Positions 11,612-23,495 of a DNA stretch of 64,000 nucleotides are shown here, in pieces. Positions within the stretch are counted from its first letter, which is position 1. Every line of letters starts with the position of its first letter. The stretch spans positions 364,252,376 through 364,316,375 of the forward strand of contig OX465295.1 of NCBI GenBank assembly GCA_949987735.1. The letters run 5' to 3'. This stretch comes from Leucophora obtusa. Lineage: Eukaryota; Arthropoda; Insecta; Diptera; Anthomyiidae. A program made the translations under genes and the position numbers. Under the pieces are notes generated by a model. The model ran no database searches. It was not told where the DNA came from and saw only the letters and a program-made list of their open reading frames with translations.

Positions 11612-14600
11612 ATGTCTAAAATAAAAATTCCAAAAAGATGTCTTACAACATCTAGGGGAATAACAACCTTCGATGCATATGACTTAATAAATGAAGTACG
11701 AAGCAGACCTGTAAGTACAAATTTTTTTTTTACATACCAAAAATCTTTGATTTTCTGGAATAACCGCTTCCATCACAGCATCTGGAAGTTCCACTTCAGC
11801 GAACTTACCTAAGAAAATAAAAATATAAAAAATAAAATAATAAATGACTAGATTACCTCTAGATTTAAAAAAATTTTTTTTGAGCACCATTTCTGCATAT
11901 AGATAAGATCAGGCGGTTTTCATCGCCTCTTTCAAACATGATCGTAGGTAAAGGGCAACTTTTTCTGAACTCCTTACGTGGCAGATACTCTAATAAAATG
12001 GCTCTAGTTGGAACCACGTGTTCCAGATCTACAAATCGTGAGAAAATTTCCTTTCAAATTTCCTTCCATGTAAGTATGCGAACAGGTATTTAGTGTTGCT
12101 CCCAACTAGAGATGGCACGTGAGTGAATTTTGACTCACAATCACGAACATATTTTTCTACTCACGATATTAAATCCAAGACCGGTCCAGTATGGAAATAC
12201 CAACGAGCATTAAATTGAAAGCGGTACCAACTCTCCCAACCTCTGTTAAATGACTTTTTCTTACCACGGTATTAATAACCAAAATTTAGGCACTGCATAT
12301 CCACTGAATACGGTATTCATCACTGCTCATCTCATAAACAATTCTATCATTTTGACCACAGCTGTTGCAATTGAGAAAATTCTTATTTGTTTAATTTAAA
12401 CTTTTTTTGTCGTGGTTTAAGTTATTATCTTCTAAAATTTTTTTTAATTGTTCTATATGCATTCAATTAAAACGAAAATATTTCAATAAAAAAAATGTAT
12501 TTTTGGCAATTTCGCAAATATTTTTTTTTGTTTTAAAAAGTTAATTTTTGAAAATTTTCACTTTACATGCTCCTTGCTTGAAAACCGTTCGTTATATAAA
12601 AAAAAGTTTTTCTATGGATATAATACAACTTGTTGAATAAAATATTGTTATTTAGCCAAAATCTATTTAAAATCTGAAGACCGCCTTTTGGCGGCCTTGG
12701 GCATTAGAGGGCTAAATAAAATAAAAAAAAATTAATTTATATAACAGTTTTTTTTAGAATAGGCAGTTCTAGCTGCTTTTACTTCTTGAGCATGGCGTAT
12801 GCCAATTTAAAAAAATTTAAAAGTATGTATTTACATAAATAAATCATTTACAAAAGAAAAAAAAATTCAAATTTTTAAATTTTACACTTACGATGTCGCA
12901 CGTGACCAACTGTGTATAAGTACCAAGCCCACAATTCTTCTTATTTTTCAGGTAGGTTTTTTTTTATTTTAATTGTATAAAAAATCTCTGTTTGTAATCA
13001 ATATTTGATGAGCTTTCTGTGTGTACTTTCGACGCACTGATAACAAATATTATGTCTGTTCCCGTACTTTACCGAAGTTATTCAAACTAGCCCAAAGGCG
13101 TTCCCGTAGTCAAAATTGCGTGTAAATTGTTGTTGTTTGGGCTGTTTTGGGTTCCCGCGGTAACGTACGGGAACGCACATATTGTTTTTCGTTGTCGCAC
13201 GGGACACCGAAATATGCGACAATGCAAATCAAAAACTTACAGTTATTTTCAATCGCATTGTTTCTTATGAATTTTTTTATGACGCTTTGTACCTTTGGAA
13301 ATATTTTAGAGAGCAAAAGTCAATGCATAACGTCTCTGTTTAAAAACTTTTATCAAAACAAAATGTGCAATAGAAATATCCAAATAAGAAAAGATGCGCT
13401 TGTGCGACTTTGAATTCGAATACCTCGAAATGGGTTATGAATAAATGCAAAATCTTTTTACGTTATTTAAATTTGATTGCTTCCCTATAAAAATATGATA
13501 AAACAAAGTGTTTTCAAGAACTTTTAATATTTTAGTCTCGGTGGACCTTTCGGTGGAAATGCCCATATACAAATTTCTTTGTTGGTGCCTTTTTAAAAAG
13601 TTTTTTTTTTTTGTATTTACAAATTTGGTATGAGAAAGGTGTTTAAAAACTTAATTAGAATTTTGTAAATTCTTTCTGTGTATTTTTGACTAAAAATTTG
13701 TTATTTAGGCCCTGTGCGAGGTGGCTAAATAAATTCTAAACTAAAGACAAATTGACAAAAGGGTTTAGAATTTCTTTGAAAAATTGTTGATAACTTTTTA
13801 GAATTTCATAGAAATTTGGAAAGCTGAATTTAGTTTAGGTATTATTTAGCCAGTTCGCACCCAACCTTAATATACAAAATTGAAATTTAGAAACCCAGCC
13901 AGCAATTCTTAATCGGCTCATAGAAATTATTATTGTTTTTTTGAAAAGATTCCAAAATTATTTTAATTTATGAGGAAATTTTCGAATTTATAAGTTCTTT
14001 TTCCTGAGTACACAGGGGGCTCTTTTGGAAGGACCACTTTCATAGGAAAATGTGGAAAAATGTTTATGTTTTTGGAGCTCATTTCTTAGTCATTAATGAT
14101 CATCTTTGTTTGCTGGGAAGGCAAAAACAATTGGAAATTTTTTTTAATGAAGCATTCGCCTATATATGTATGTGCAAACTTTGGTTGAAAATGTCCAGTG
14201 GATCTATAACGTGTTCTTTTAATAAGTTAAGAACCTGCTGGTTTTGAGAAATGATTCATCTTTTAATACTCATTTCACTAATTCTTTGAGATTATGTTTC
14301 ATTTTATTTGTTCTTTATTTAGATTTTGTGGGATAAAAGTTGTGAAGGAAGAAATCGAATAAATGTTGACCTAGCATGGAATGATATTTGTCGTATATTT
14401 GTTCTATATTTTGATCTACTGGGTGATGATGAACAGTTTTTCGTAGGTAATAAATTAAGATAAAAAGTTCAATCACTTTTAAGCTACTTAAAACATTGTT
14501 TTATTAGCTAACTTCTTTAGAAGCTCCTGGAAGAATATTACAAGTTTAATGATTAAAAACTATAGCCAGAAAGAGCTAGGTAACAGAAAAATTTGTCTAT

Positions 14601-15118
14601 ATCATCATACACGAGATCTGGATTTTTATCTGCGATCGCGGGGCTTAAACATTGAAGACGTTGCCAGTGAGCGAGAACTACAAGAACTGGATGATTTGGA
14701 CTTGAAACGTAGAGCAGCCTCAGAACATAAAAAAAATATACAAAAAGAGTCGAAAGTGAATAATGGGTCGTCTGACAATAAAAAAGCCAAAATAGATCAA
14801 GGCGATCGAAATATTTTAGAATTCAATAAATCCATATCGCCTATATTAGGCGACGGATCCTATGATTCCCTTGAACTTTGTGAATATGACTACCGTAATA
14901 ATGGTGAAGTGCAAGATGAGAACGAATATGATAATCTTCAACCCAAACAACAACAAAATATTAATTTTAGATCTGTCAAATGTGTTGCGCAGTCGAGTGA
15001 TGCTGACCAGGCATTCTTTGATTCGTTAAAGCCATTCTTACGTAAAGCTAATGAATCACAAAAATTAGAATTTAAGATACAGGTTTTAAAACTTATTAAA
15101 AAATATAGAACAAGTTAA
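11612..15118 (+). CDS. MADF-BESS domain putative DNA-binding protein, copy D (3 exons, long intron 1)
   Basis: Exons 11612-11710, 14323-14446 and 14508-15118 give 277 residues. Donor GTAAGT follows 'RSRP' as in copy A. Intron 1 is 2612 bp because repeats have inserted (a 127-bp MITE at 13053, an element end at 12497-12712); intron 2 is 61 bp. Exon 2 is 'ILWDKSCEGRNRINVDLAWNDICRIFVLYFDLL', exon 3 opens 'ANFFRSSWKNITSLMIKNYSQKELGNR'. The BESS motif (about 238-277) is 'DADQAFFDSLKPFLRKANES'. It is closest to copies A and C by eye ('SRGLNIE(D/N)VAS', 'QELDD'). No stop codons or frameshifts were seen, so the gene seems to tolerate the enlarged intron. Confidence 0.85.
12497..12712 (+). mobile_element. 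Truncated copy of the ACCCTCTAATG element in MADF-D intron 1
   Basis: Matches the right-hand 200 bp of the complete elements at 45540 and 54123, including 'GTATTTTTGGCAATTT', 'GATATAATACAACTTGTT' and the end 'GGCCTTGGGCATTAGAGGG'. The left half is missing. Confidence 0.75.
13053..13179 (+). mobile_element. MITE 'TGTNYGTTCCCG' copy 2 (127 bp), in MADF-D intron 1
   Basis: Same length and ends as copy 1, flanked by TA on both sides. It differs at only a few positions from copy 1, so it is relatively young. Confidence 0.78.
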
Positions 15119-16481
15119 CTTAAAAGCCTTTATTTTAGTTGTCTTTAAATTTTTAAAAATTGAAATTTGTGCCCAATTTTTGTAGTACGCTTGGAAACCT
15201 TTTTTTATTTTAAGTGATTTTTTATTAATAAAATAAAAATTTGGACAACATTATAGCTACGTTTGCGTACTTTTTGGGTAAAGTGCAGTGTTATCGAAGT
15301 ACTTATGGTAATTCCTCTATGGATTCTACCGACAAATTATTTTGATCGTCGTTAATAATGAACATCGTAGTTTTATATTTTTTTAAATCAACTAATGAAT
15401 GAATTCAACTATGGGAAAAGTAGTAACTTTCAAACTCTTTTATGTTAATTGCACGCAAATGATAAACAAACGCAGAGAATCGGAGGAAACACAGCGAATG
15501 AGGAGGGACAATATTGTGAAAATCGGAAATATAAAAAGTTTTACAATCACAAAACAAGATATAAAACTGGAAAAAAAAATGTTTTATTTCCTTTTTGTTT
15601 CATTTATTCTTCACGGAAACAGACCCAAATAAACATATACAATTTTAATGCCTTGTTAGAAAGGTAATTCAGTCTAGATTACGATTGAAAGATTATTGAC
15701 ATTTTCCAGGAATACAGTTATTTAAGAGCCGGTATTTTCAAAACAAGCCAAACAAGTAATTTTATCCCTTGTAAATCGTATTTCAAACTTCAGGTCCGAT
15801 TGAGCTAAAACTTTTACAATTGTAGTTTTACACTAAATGGTACAATTCTAGACGTGAACACATACAAATTTCAGGAAAAAAATCTAGCCCTATAAATGTA
15901 GATATTTGAGAGGATTTATTTAATTTAAGATAATATATTTCTAAACTCCTGTTTTATTAAAAACTGTGTGTCTATAAGCTTTTCTTCATTGTTTTTTCCC
16001 AGTGGTGAATCTCAAAATCTCGGCATTGTAATTCAGATTCAAACTCGGCCTAAAATCTTAAGAAATAAAGCCATAAAAAATAAAATACAATAATAAAAAC
16101 ATTTGTTCAGTGTTTTACATTTTTTTTTATTAAATTTGTATTTTTTGTTTTGACCTGCAAACTTATCTCGAAATAATCAAAGATTAATGCTTAACCGTAG
16201 TTATGAATGTCAAATTTATATGGAGATATCTGTAGCTATAGTGTACTTTGGTTATTTTTAGATAAGTTACCTGCCCTTATTGAAGTAGAGAATAAAGCGT
16301 TGTTTAATAATGAATACATGCGTTTGATGAGAGTGCAGTGTATAGTGATTTAGAATTATAATTCAGATAAGTAGATTTTTTTTTAATACAAAAGCTTTCT
16401 GGATATTTTTATAAAGATTAAGACATGTATAATTACTGAATGTTATTTTAAATGAACATTAATAATAAAATAAAACAAAGT
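15119..16481. other. Intergenic region between MADF-D and CCT7 3' end
   Basis: The two genes converge here. No gene or clear repeat was recognised; short open frames around 15400-15670 lack any family resemblance or codon bias. Confidence 0.6.
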
Positions 16482-16702
16482 TTACATAGGTCTACCCATG
16501 CCACGACCCATGGGTGCACCAGCCATGGGAGCTTGACCAGCAGCTGGACTCTTAATTGTTTCATCTACGGAAAGAATCATGCAAGCAGCTTCAGCGGCAG
16601 CAGTCAAGGCATTAATTTTAATAATTGAAGGTTCCCAGACACATTCTACGAAATTATCAGCAATGTCTTCCTTGGTAATATCAACACCGTACCATTGGCC
16701 AC
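16482..16702 (-). CDS. CCT7: CCT7 coding exon 6 (last)
   Basis: Encodes residues 470-542 ('GGQWYGVDITKEDIADN...ETIKSP') and the Gly/Met-rich tail, ending in TAA. A possible ATTAAA poly(A) signal lies about 100 bp downstream, near 16382-16387 on the complementary strand. Confidence 0.93.
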
Positions 16703-19700
16703 CTAAAAGAAAAAAAAAATCTTTAATAAGATTTTCGAAATAAAATTCGATTTAAATTTGGCAATTTCGCTATGCATTTTGTAGAACGATCGACGATTAT
16801 CATTACTATTTGAAAACTAAAATTGTTTACTGGCAATCTTAAAGACCTACGTCCTTACTATCAAAATTTTTCAAATATGTATATATTTTAGGTAAAGTCG
16901 ACTTTAGTTAAAATATTGAGTGGCAGTGTGCCTTGACTTGGTTTATTTTTGGAGTATTCTGTTTGGTTAATTTATTTTCAACCAATCAAATTGTTTGAAT
17001 ATATAAATATTTTTGTATTTTCATACACAAAATGAACAAAACCGTATGATTAAATATAAAGTCGACTTTAAATTTTAAATACTCTTTTATAGTAAGGGCC
17101 CTAGATTTGAAAAGTCGATTTGTGGGTAGCATCTGACAACGAGATTGTTTATATACCTATTTATGTTGCTTTTATACTTTAAATACAAAAGTGACACAAT
17201 TCAAATTCTTGAATTTTTAGGACAGACAAAAAACTGATTATGTAAAAACGATTGTAAAATTAAAAAAAATTTAGTTCCATTATGAAAAATTCCATTTTGA
17301 AGAAGGTTTTGCTATACTTTTTTTAATTTTATAGTATGTTTGTGGAAAAAAAAATTAAAATTTTGAATTATGATTAGGGTTTGGGATTTCCCGGACTTTT
17401 TTATTTCCCGGGAAATATTTTTGAACAAAATTGTTAATGAAAACCACCTATATAAGTAATTTTTGTTAAAAAAAACACTATTTCGGTACAAATTCAGTCT
17501 GTGTAGTGAGAATTCAAAGTAAAAATATCAGAATGTTGAACATTTGTGATTTCACATAAATTACTCTAAGCACTGCCAAATGAATTGCACGATTCCAGCA
17601 GAAAGCACCCACAACTAGACTGTCGGAAATAAACCGTTTCATCACATTTGGCCCATTAGATATGGTGGCCATAATGTTATTTTTCCAAAGACAAATAAAA
17701 CTCTTCTAGTCTTATTTCTACAATTCTTCTTATTTCATCAGCATTACATCTTCCTGATATATAAACCAACCCCAGGTTATAAAATGAATTATTTCCGTTT
17801 ATATATATGTTCAAATATCTCTTTTGTGATATTCTTGTCCATTCATCTAAGATTATAGTAAATCTCCTATTGTTAGAAATATTGCTCGCTATTTCTTTTA
17901 TCATGATATCTTTTATATGATTGTAGTAATTTAATATAATGTTCTTTACATCGGCATCATTTTTTGGCAATGCCAGTTTTTTAATATAAAAACTTTCTCG
18001 AATAAAGGAAGATCTACTTATGGTGCGGATTGACATTCCGTCGACTGCGGCGAATTTGGATACAATTTTAGGAACTGTTTGCCCTACCATAAAACGTTCA
18101 ATGCCTATTCAGTTTACACTTTTTTCTTCGGGTACTTTGCTAATTTTAGCTGGAACGTTATTCTTGTTGTTTTCTTCAAGAGAAGTTCCAAGACCATCAA
18201 TTTTTTTTTTGTGAACCAAATTTAGATGTCGGATAACCAAATTTAGATACCTCCGTTAACCATTAGTCTTTTAGGGCAAATATTTCACTGCGCTGCATTG
18301 TCCTTTTTTGTGTAGTATTTCCATACTCCTGACATTTTATTCTTTAAGCCCAGTATTTTGTTCAAAAGAACGAAAAAATTTCGCTCTATGTTTAGAGCTC
18401 TAAAATTATAATAAAAACATTAAAATGCAAAAATTTTTTATGGTTTATAAAAAGTTACAATCATAATTAACCCAAATGTAACTTTTTCGCTACATTTTCA
18501 AATGGTCCAGTCTATTAAATTGATGCGAAAAAAATTCCACCGCAATTTCGCAGCAATTACACACAAGTGGATTTTATATGGAGTTTGACTGCTTTTGTCG
18601 CAAAAGTACGAACAAAATACCGGGCTTTAATATAAAAGAATATATTAGTTTGAAAGTAGGTGTATTCAAATAAAGTAATCTTTCTTGAAAATATCACATT
18701 TATTAACGAAAACGTTACTTATAAAATTATTGGCCCTTAATATAAAGGAGTATTTTAAATTTAAAGTCGACTTTATTTTTAATCATACGGGTTTGTTCAT
18801 TTTGTGTATGAGAACCTTACAAAAATATTTATATTTTCAAACATTTTGATTGGCTGAAAATAAATTAACCAATCAGAATACTCCAAAAATAAACCAAGTC
18901 AAGGTATACTGCCACCCAATATTTTAACTAAAGTAGACTTTAACTAAAATATACATTTGAAAAATTTAGATAGAAACAAAATTTTTTTTCATATTTCTTT
19001 TAAACATATTAACAAGTTTTTAGGTTTTACTACTTAAATTTTGAATAAGTTATGCGAAAAATCTTTATTAGTTGAAATGCTCCTAATTACTTGGCAAAGA
19101 TTTTTTTGTGTGTCAAATAAATTGATTCCCTTTTAAAAGATTTTAACAATGACATTTTTCTTTTGGTATTTAAAATGTTTTTTATGACTAAAATTAAAAA
19201 TTCCTATTCCAAACAAAAATAATTTAAAAAAATTTAATATTTTAAAAATTTCCCGTTTTCCCGGGAAAAATATATTATTTTCCTGGGAATTCCCGGAAAA
19301 CTTTTACCGGGATTTCCCGGGAATTCCCGAACCCCAAACCCTAATTATGACCCTTTAGCTGAAAACTGAAAAAGCACATAGCAAAATAAAACAGTCAACT
19401 GAACCAGGCTCTATGCATGTCGCTCGCGTGCTTTAACTGGGCCTGTCGGTGCACTAAAGAAATATGTTAATAAAATTTTTTCCAATGTTCACACGTTTTA
19501 ATTTTATTTTACTATTTAAATGAAATGATTTAATTTACTTAATTTTATAAGACAAATTAAAAATTTATTAATATTTAACCGGAATAATAAGACGCTCAAC
19601 TACTGTTAAATTTTTTCAAATCTCCGCCAGACCCAGCAAGAATGTGAATAACAGCGGTAGAGTATGGCTGAGTTCAAAAACTGAGTTGAACAAAGTCATG

Positions 19701-22700
19701 CATTCCTAAACGTAACCGTGTAAACGTTGACGATGTCATACCTCCCAAAATGTATAATAAAAGTTATCGATGCGCATACAAAACGCAAACTGGGCATCAC
19801 TAATTTTGTTGATGCTTTGTTGACATTTATAAAAAAAAAGTGCAAATATAACAATGGCGGATGAAAAGTAAGGAAATATTTTTGTTATTAAATTATTTTG
19901 AGGCGTTTATTCCAACAATCCCATCAATTTTTCCAAAATAATATTTTTTACCATTTTCAAAGGAACTGATTGCATAAGTGTTTCTAAACATAAAAAATAT
20001 GCAGTGTTTTTATTACAAAGTAAACAACACTCTTGTTTGCTTTGTATCGAAACAGTAGTAAAACCGCATCACTGCAATGTGTTTTGACGTTTTGGAACTC
20101 ACCCTATGTTTGCAATCTCTTGAGATTCTATGCTCGTTGATTGAACTCACTTTTTTCAATTAAAGAAGCACAATGCAAAATAATACACCACCAAATTTAT
20201 CACCTTTTACAATAATAGCGGCAAAGCTTAAAATAATACTTTTTATGTGTAACAAAAGTAATCACTTGTTCTTGAGCACATTGACGCAACTAAAAATACT
20301 TCTCTTTAGTTGATCGTGCAGAAGCAACGCAATTAATATAAAAACATACATAACGGGATTTTTCCAGTTAAAAAAGATAGCGATGAAAAAGAAAAGTAGT
20401 TAGGGATGTGTACTGTAAACTCATTTATGGAAAAAAGTCAATTTGTTGTGTCACTCTTGTATTTAGGGTGCGATATTTACTAATTTACAAAAGGTAATAA
20501 GAAAATAACATCAGGCATAAAAGACTCTTTTTCAGTTTAAATAATGTGTAAGAAATATGAATTTTCTTTGTTATTGCGAGAACTTGAATTGCAATTCAAT
20601 CTTTTTCGACTATGACCGTGTTTTTGGTTTTTGAAATGTTATTGTTTTGATCTACGTCACAAATAACAGTCTTTAGTAAATCGTCTATCGAAAATTGAAA
20701 GATACGAAACTTGTAAAAACAACCTAATTCGGAATTTGATAAATTTTCATTCTACATTTTTAGACAGGAAATTTATATTTGAGAAATAAGTCGTTCTGTC
20801 AAATGCCCACAGTTGTATGTGGGCGTTTACATAATAAAGTCATAATAAGCCATTTTACATGTTTCCGATCTGCAAGAAAGTTCCCTTAATGTAATTTTAG
20901 TTTGGTTTTTAAATAGCAAACCCAACTGTTTAATGAATTCAAATGCAGACATTGTCAATTAACATCCAATACATACGAGACTTGAGATACACATGTTGTT
21001 AAGCCTATAAAATTTAATGGACTTGTACGGAGGAAAAGTTTACTTAAATTTTGGTAGTGGGGAAAAGACTTGGAACAAATACACATTATACATAAAGTAG
21101 AGCAAATACTATAGGCACAAACATAACAATTTGAACTTGTTTTATCGGTTTAATAAAACAAAAAGTAAACAATTAAAGAGGGGGATTATAGTACTCAAAT
21201 ACTAAATGGGGACAATGTTTTTTTTGTTTTTATTCATTACTCTACAACCGTGGCACCCAACTTGGGGCGCTCGCTCCACTGGGGCAATTTTAATATTTTA
21301 GGGGCAATGGGGAAAATGTTTGATTCTTTGTTAAAATTTGAATGATATTTTTTAAATAAAAATAAAATTTTGTGGATAAATGGCATTGCAGCCCTGCCTG
21401 TCAGAAAATATTTTTCGGATCTTGTATCCCTGACTATCAAAGAAAAAGTTGGCAAAGCTTAAACAAATGTCAACACGAGGATGTGATTTCCCATTTATCA
21501 AAGTTTTATTGTGCGCATGTCTTGCAGTATCAATAGGAGCTTTAAGGATTGTAAAATTACAAACCTTTTAAAATAATTTTTAACATAAAAAATGTAATAG
21601 CGGGGCGGAGGCAAAAAAATGCCCTCAGGAAATGAGGGCTACAGTCAAAATGAGGTTAAAGAGTCGGCTCTTATTCGATTTTTTTTTTGCTTTTCATGAC
21701 ATTTTATACATAGAAATCATAGAAATTATAGCTGTCCATTCACTGGTGACATTTGGGCATTTTTCCCATTTTTAGTTTGTAAAATTTATAAGTTTTCGAG
21801 GAATATATATGGAGAAGTAACCGCTGTCTTATGAATTCTTATGTTTTATTTTCTATTTTATTTAAGCAGGCACGCGTTTTTTGTTTATTTTTTTTTATTC
21901 GGGCTATTTCGCATTTTAAAGAATTTTTCCAAAGCAATTTTTTGCTACCGTTTGGAACAACCTGGTAACCCCGTGCAAAACAAAAGTTTTACCTTTTAGA
22001 CAATACATTACTGTTCGATTTCGAAATTTGTTAGTTTTAAACATGCTCCTGAACATAAAGTAAAAAAAAGTGTCCTACTTATGTTAATGTTCGTGTTGAC
22101 ATTCGTGCAATTCGTATTTACAAAATTTTTTGATATTTTTTGTTTCCTACTCAATGTTCCTTAATTTATGTGCCGCTTTATAAGTCGTCAATTACGAGAT
22201 TACTTGTGACATCATGATACAATGGAAATTTTTTTCTCTCAGCGCCATAGGTTGCCTTTGTGCTTAGCCAACCCACCGCCAACTCGTGAGAGGGGGACAT
22301 GGAGTTTTTAAAACTTTAAAGTGGGCATGGCGCAAAGAAGGTTGGGTACGACTGCTCTATAAATGTGGGCGATTTAACTTTGGTTGCATGTTGATGCTGC
22401 TGTTGTGTATTGTATATTATATACAAAAAATTATGACTATAAAAAATTGTTTTAGGTATGCTGGTTTGTTGTTATAAATTATACAGTATATCGTATCTTG
22501 TAATTTACACAATATTAAATGTGAAAAATTAAAATTTTTTGTATGAAATGTTAGTATTCTTATTGCGGTATAATCGAACGTATGCGAATTTCCCGGGATT
22601 CTGGGATTTTCCGTTCATATGGAAACAACACAAAAATAAATTTAATGAAATTATTGGTGGTTTTTATAACATTAATTCAATCTATTTTTCAAAACTTTTG

Positions 22701-23456
22701 AAAAAGCTATTAAAATTGTTTTAATTTCCATTAAAAAAATCCAAATCCATCATTTAAGTTAAAAATTTTAATTTTAAAGGAATAGCAATTAAAAATGAGG
22801 TATTAAAAAAAATTTATCAAAAGCATTAAATACCATAAAATAATTTTTTTATTTTATAATAATTTTTTTTTTAATTTCAATTGGTTTTCATTAATTAAAG
22901 TATTTTAATGTATGTTAATTATTGTTCTTTAGAATTTCTTTTGGGAATAATACCGTCCAAATTTTATTTTAACATTTTTCTATAATTTTTTATTAAATTA
23001 TCTAATTTTGCTGTAAAATTTCCACAGCTACCAATTATTAAAAAGTGGTAATTAACTAGATAATTTTAATAAATTGACATTGGTTTACCAATTATTAAAA
23101 AGTGATAACTAGATAATTTTAATAAATTAACATTGGTTTTGTTTAGTCTAATAATATGTTTTTGATAAAAAAACCACAAATGTTGCAAAACTGAAGACTT
23201 TTGATAGTCATTATTTTTTAAATTATAATTGTTTTTCATGGATAAATTTTATTGGTTGACGTTACTAAATATTAGGTATATTAAGTACTTAAACTATTTT
23301 AGTCCAAACTCACCTTCGAAAAACCTTTATTAGAAAAAATTGTGTAAGGGATAATAGTTAATAGTAACTAAAAAAGTGTGCACTTTTGCTCCATAGCGTA
23401 CTTCTACAAGTTTGTTCGTTTACATTTTATTTTTACTAGCCTTGCAATTTTTACTT

Positions 23457-23495
<39 letters not shown>

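Larger units (their letters stand above)
17375..19343 (-). mobile_element. hAT transposon (about 2 kb, decayed, partly autonomous)
   Basis: Terminal inverted repeats 'TAGGGTTTGGG' and 'CCCAAACCCTA', with an ATTATGAT / ATTATGAC duplication at 17367-17374 and 19344-19351 (7 of 8 bases match). Subterminal 'TTTCCCGG' / 'CCGGGAATTCCC' repeats are on both sides. It contains a transposase remnant and a nested GGSCCTTA MITE. Orientation follows the transposase. Confidence 0.8.

Noticed and set aside
15399..15667. Small lysine-rich ORFs downstream of MADF copy D
   Set aside because: Overlapping frames of similar quality on the same strand, no homology recognised, and A-rich composition explains them.
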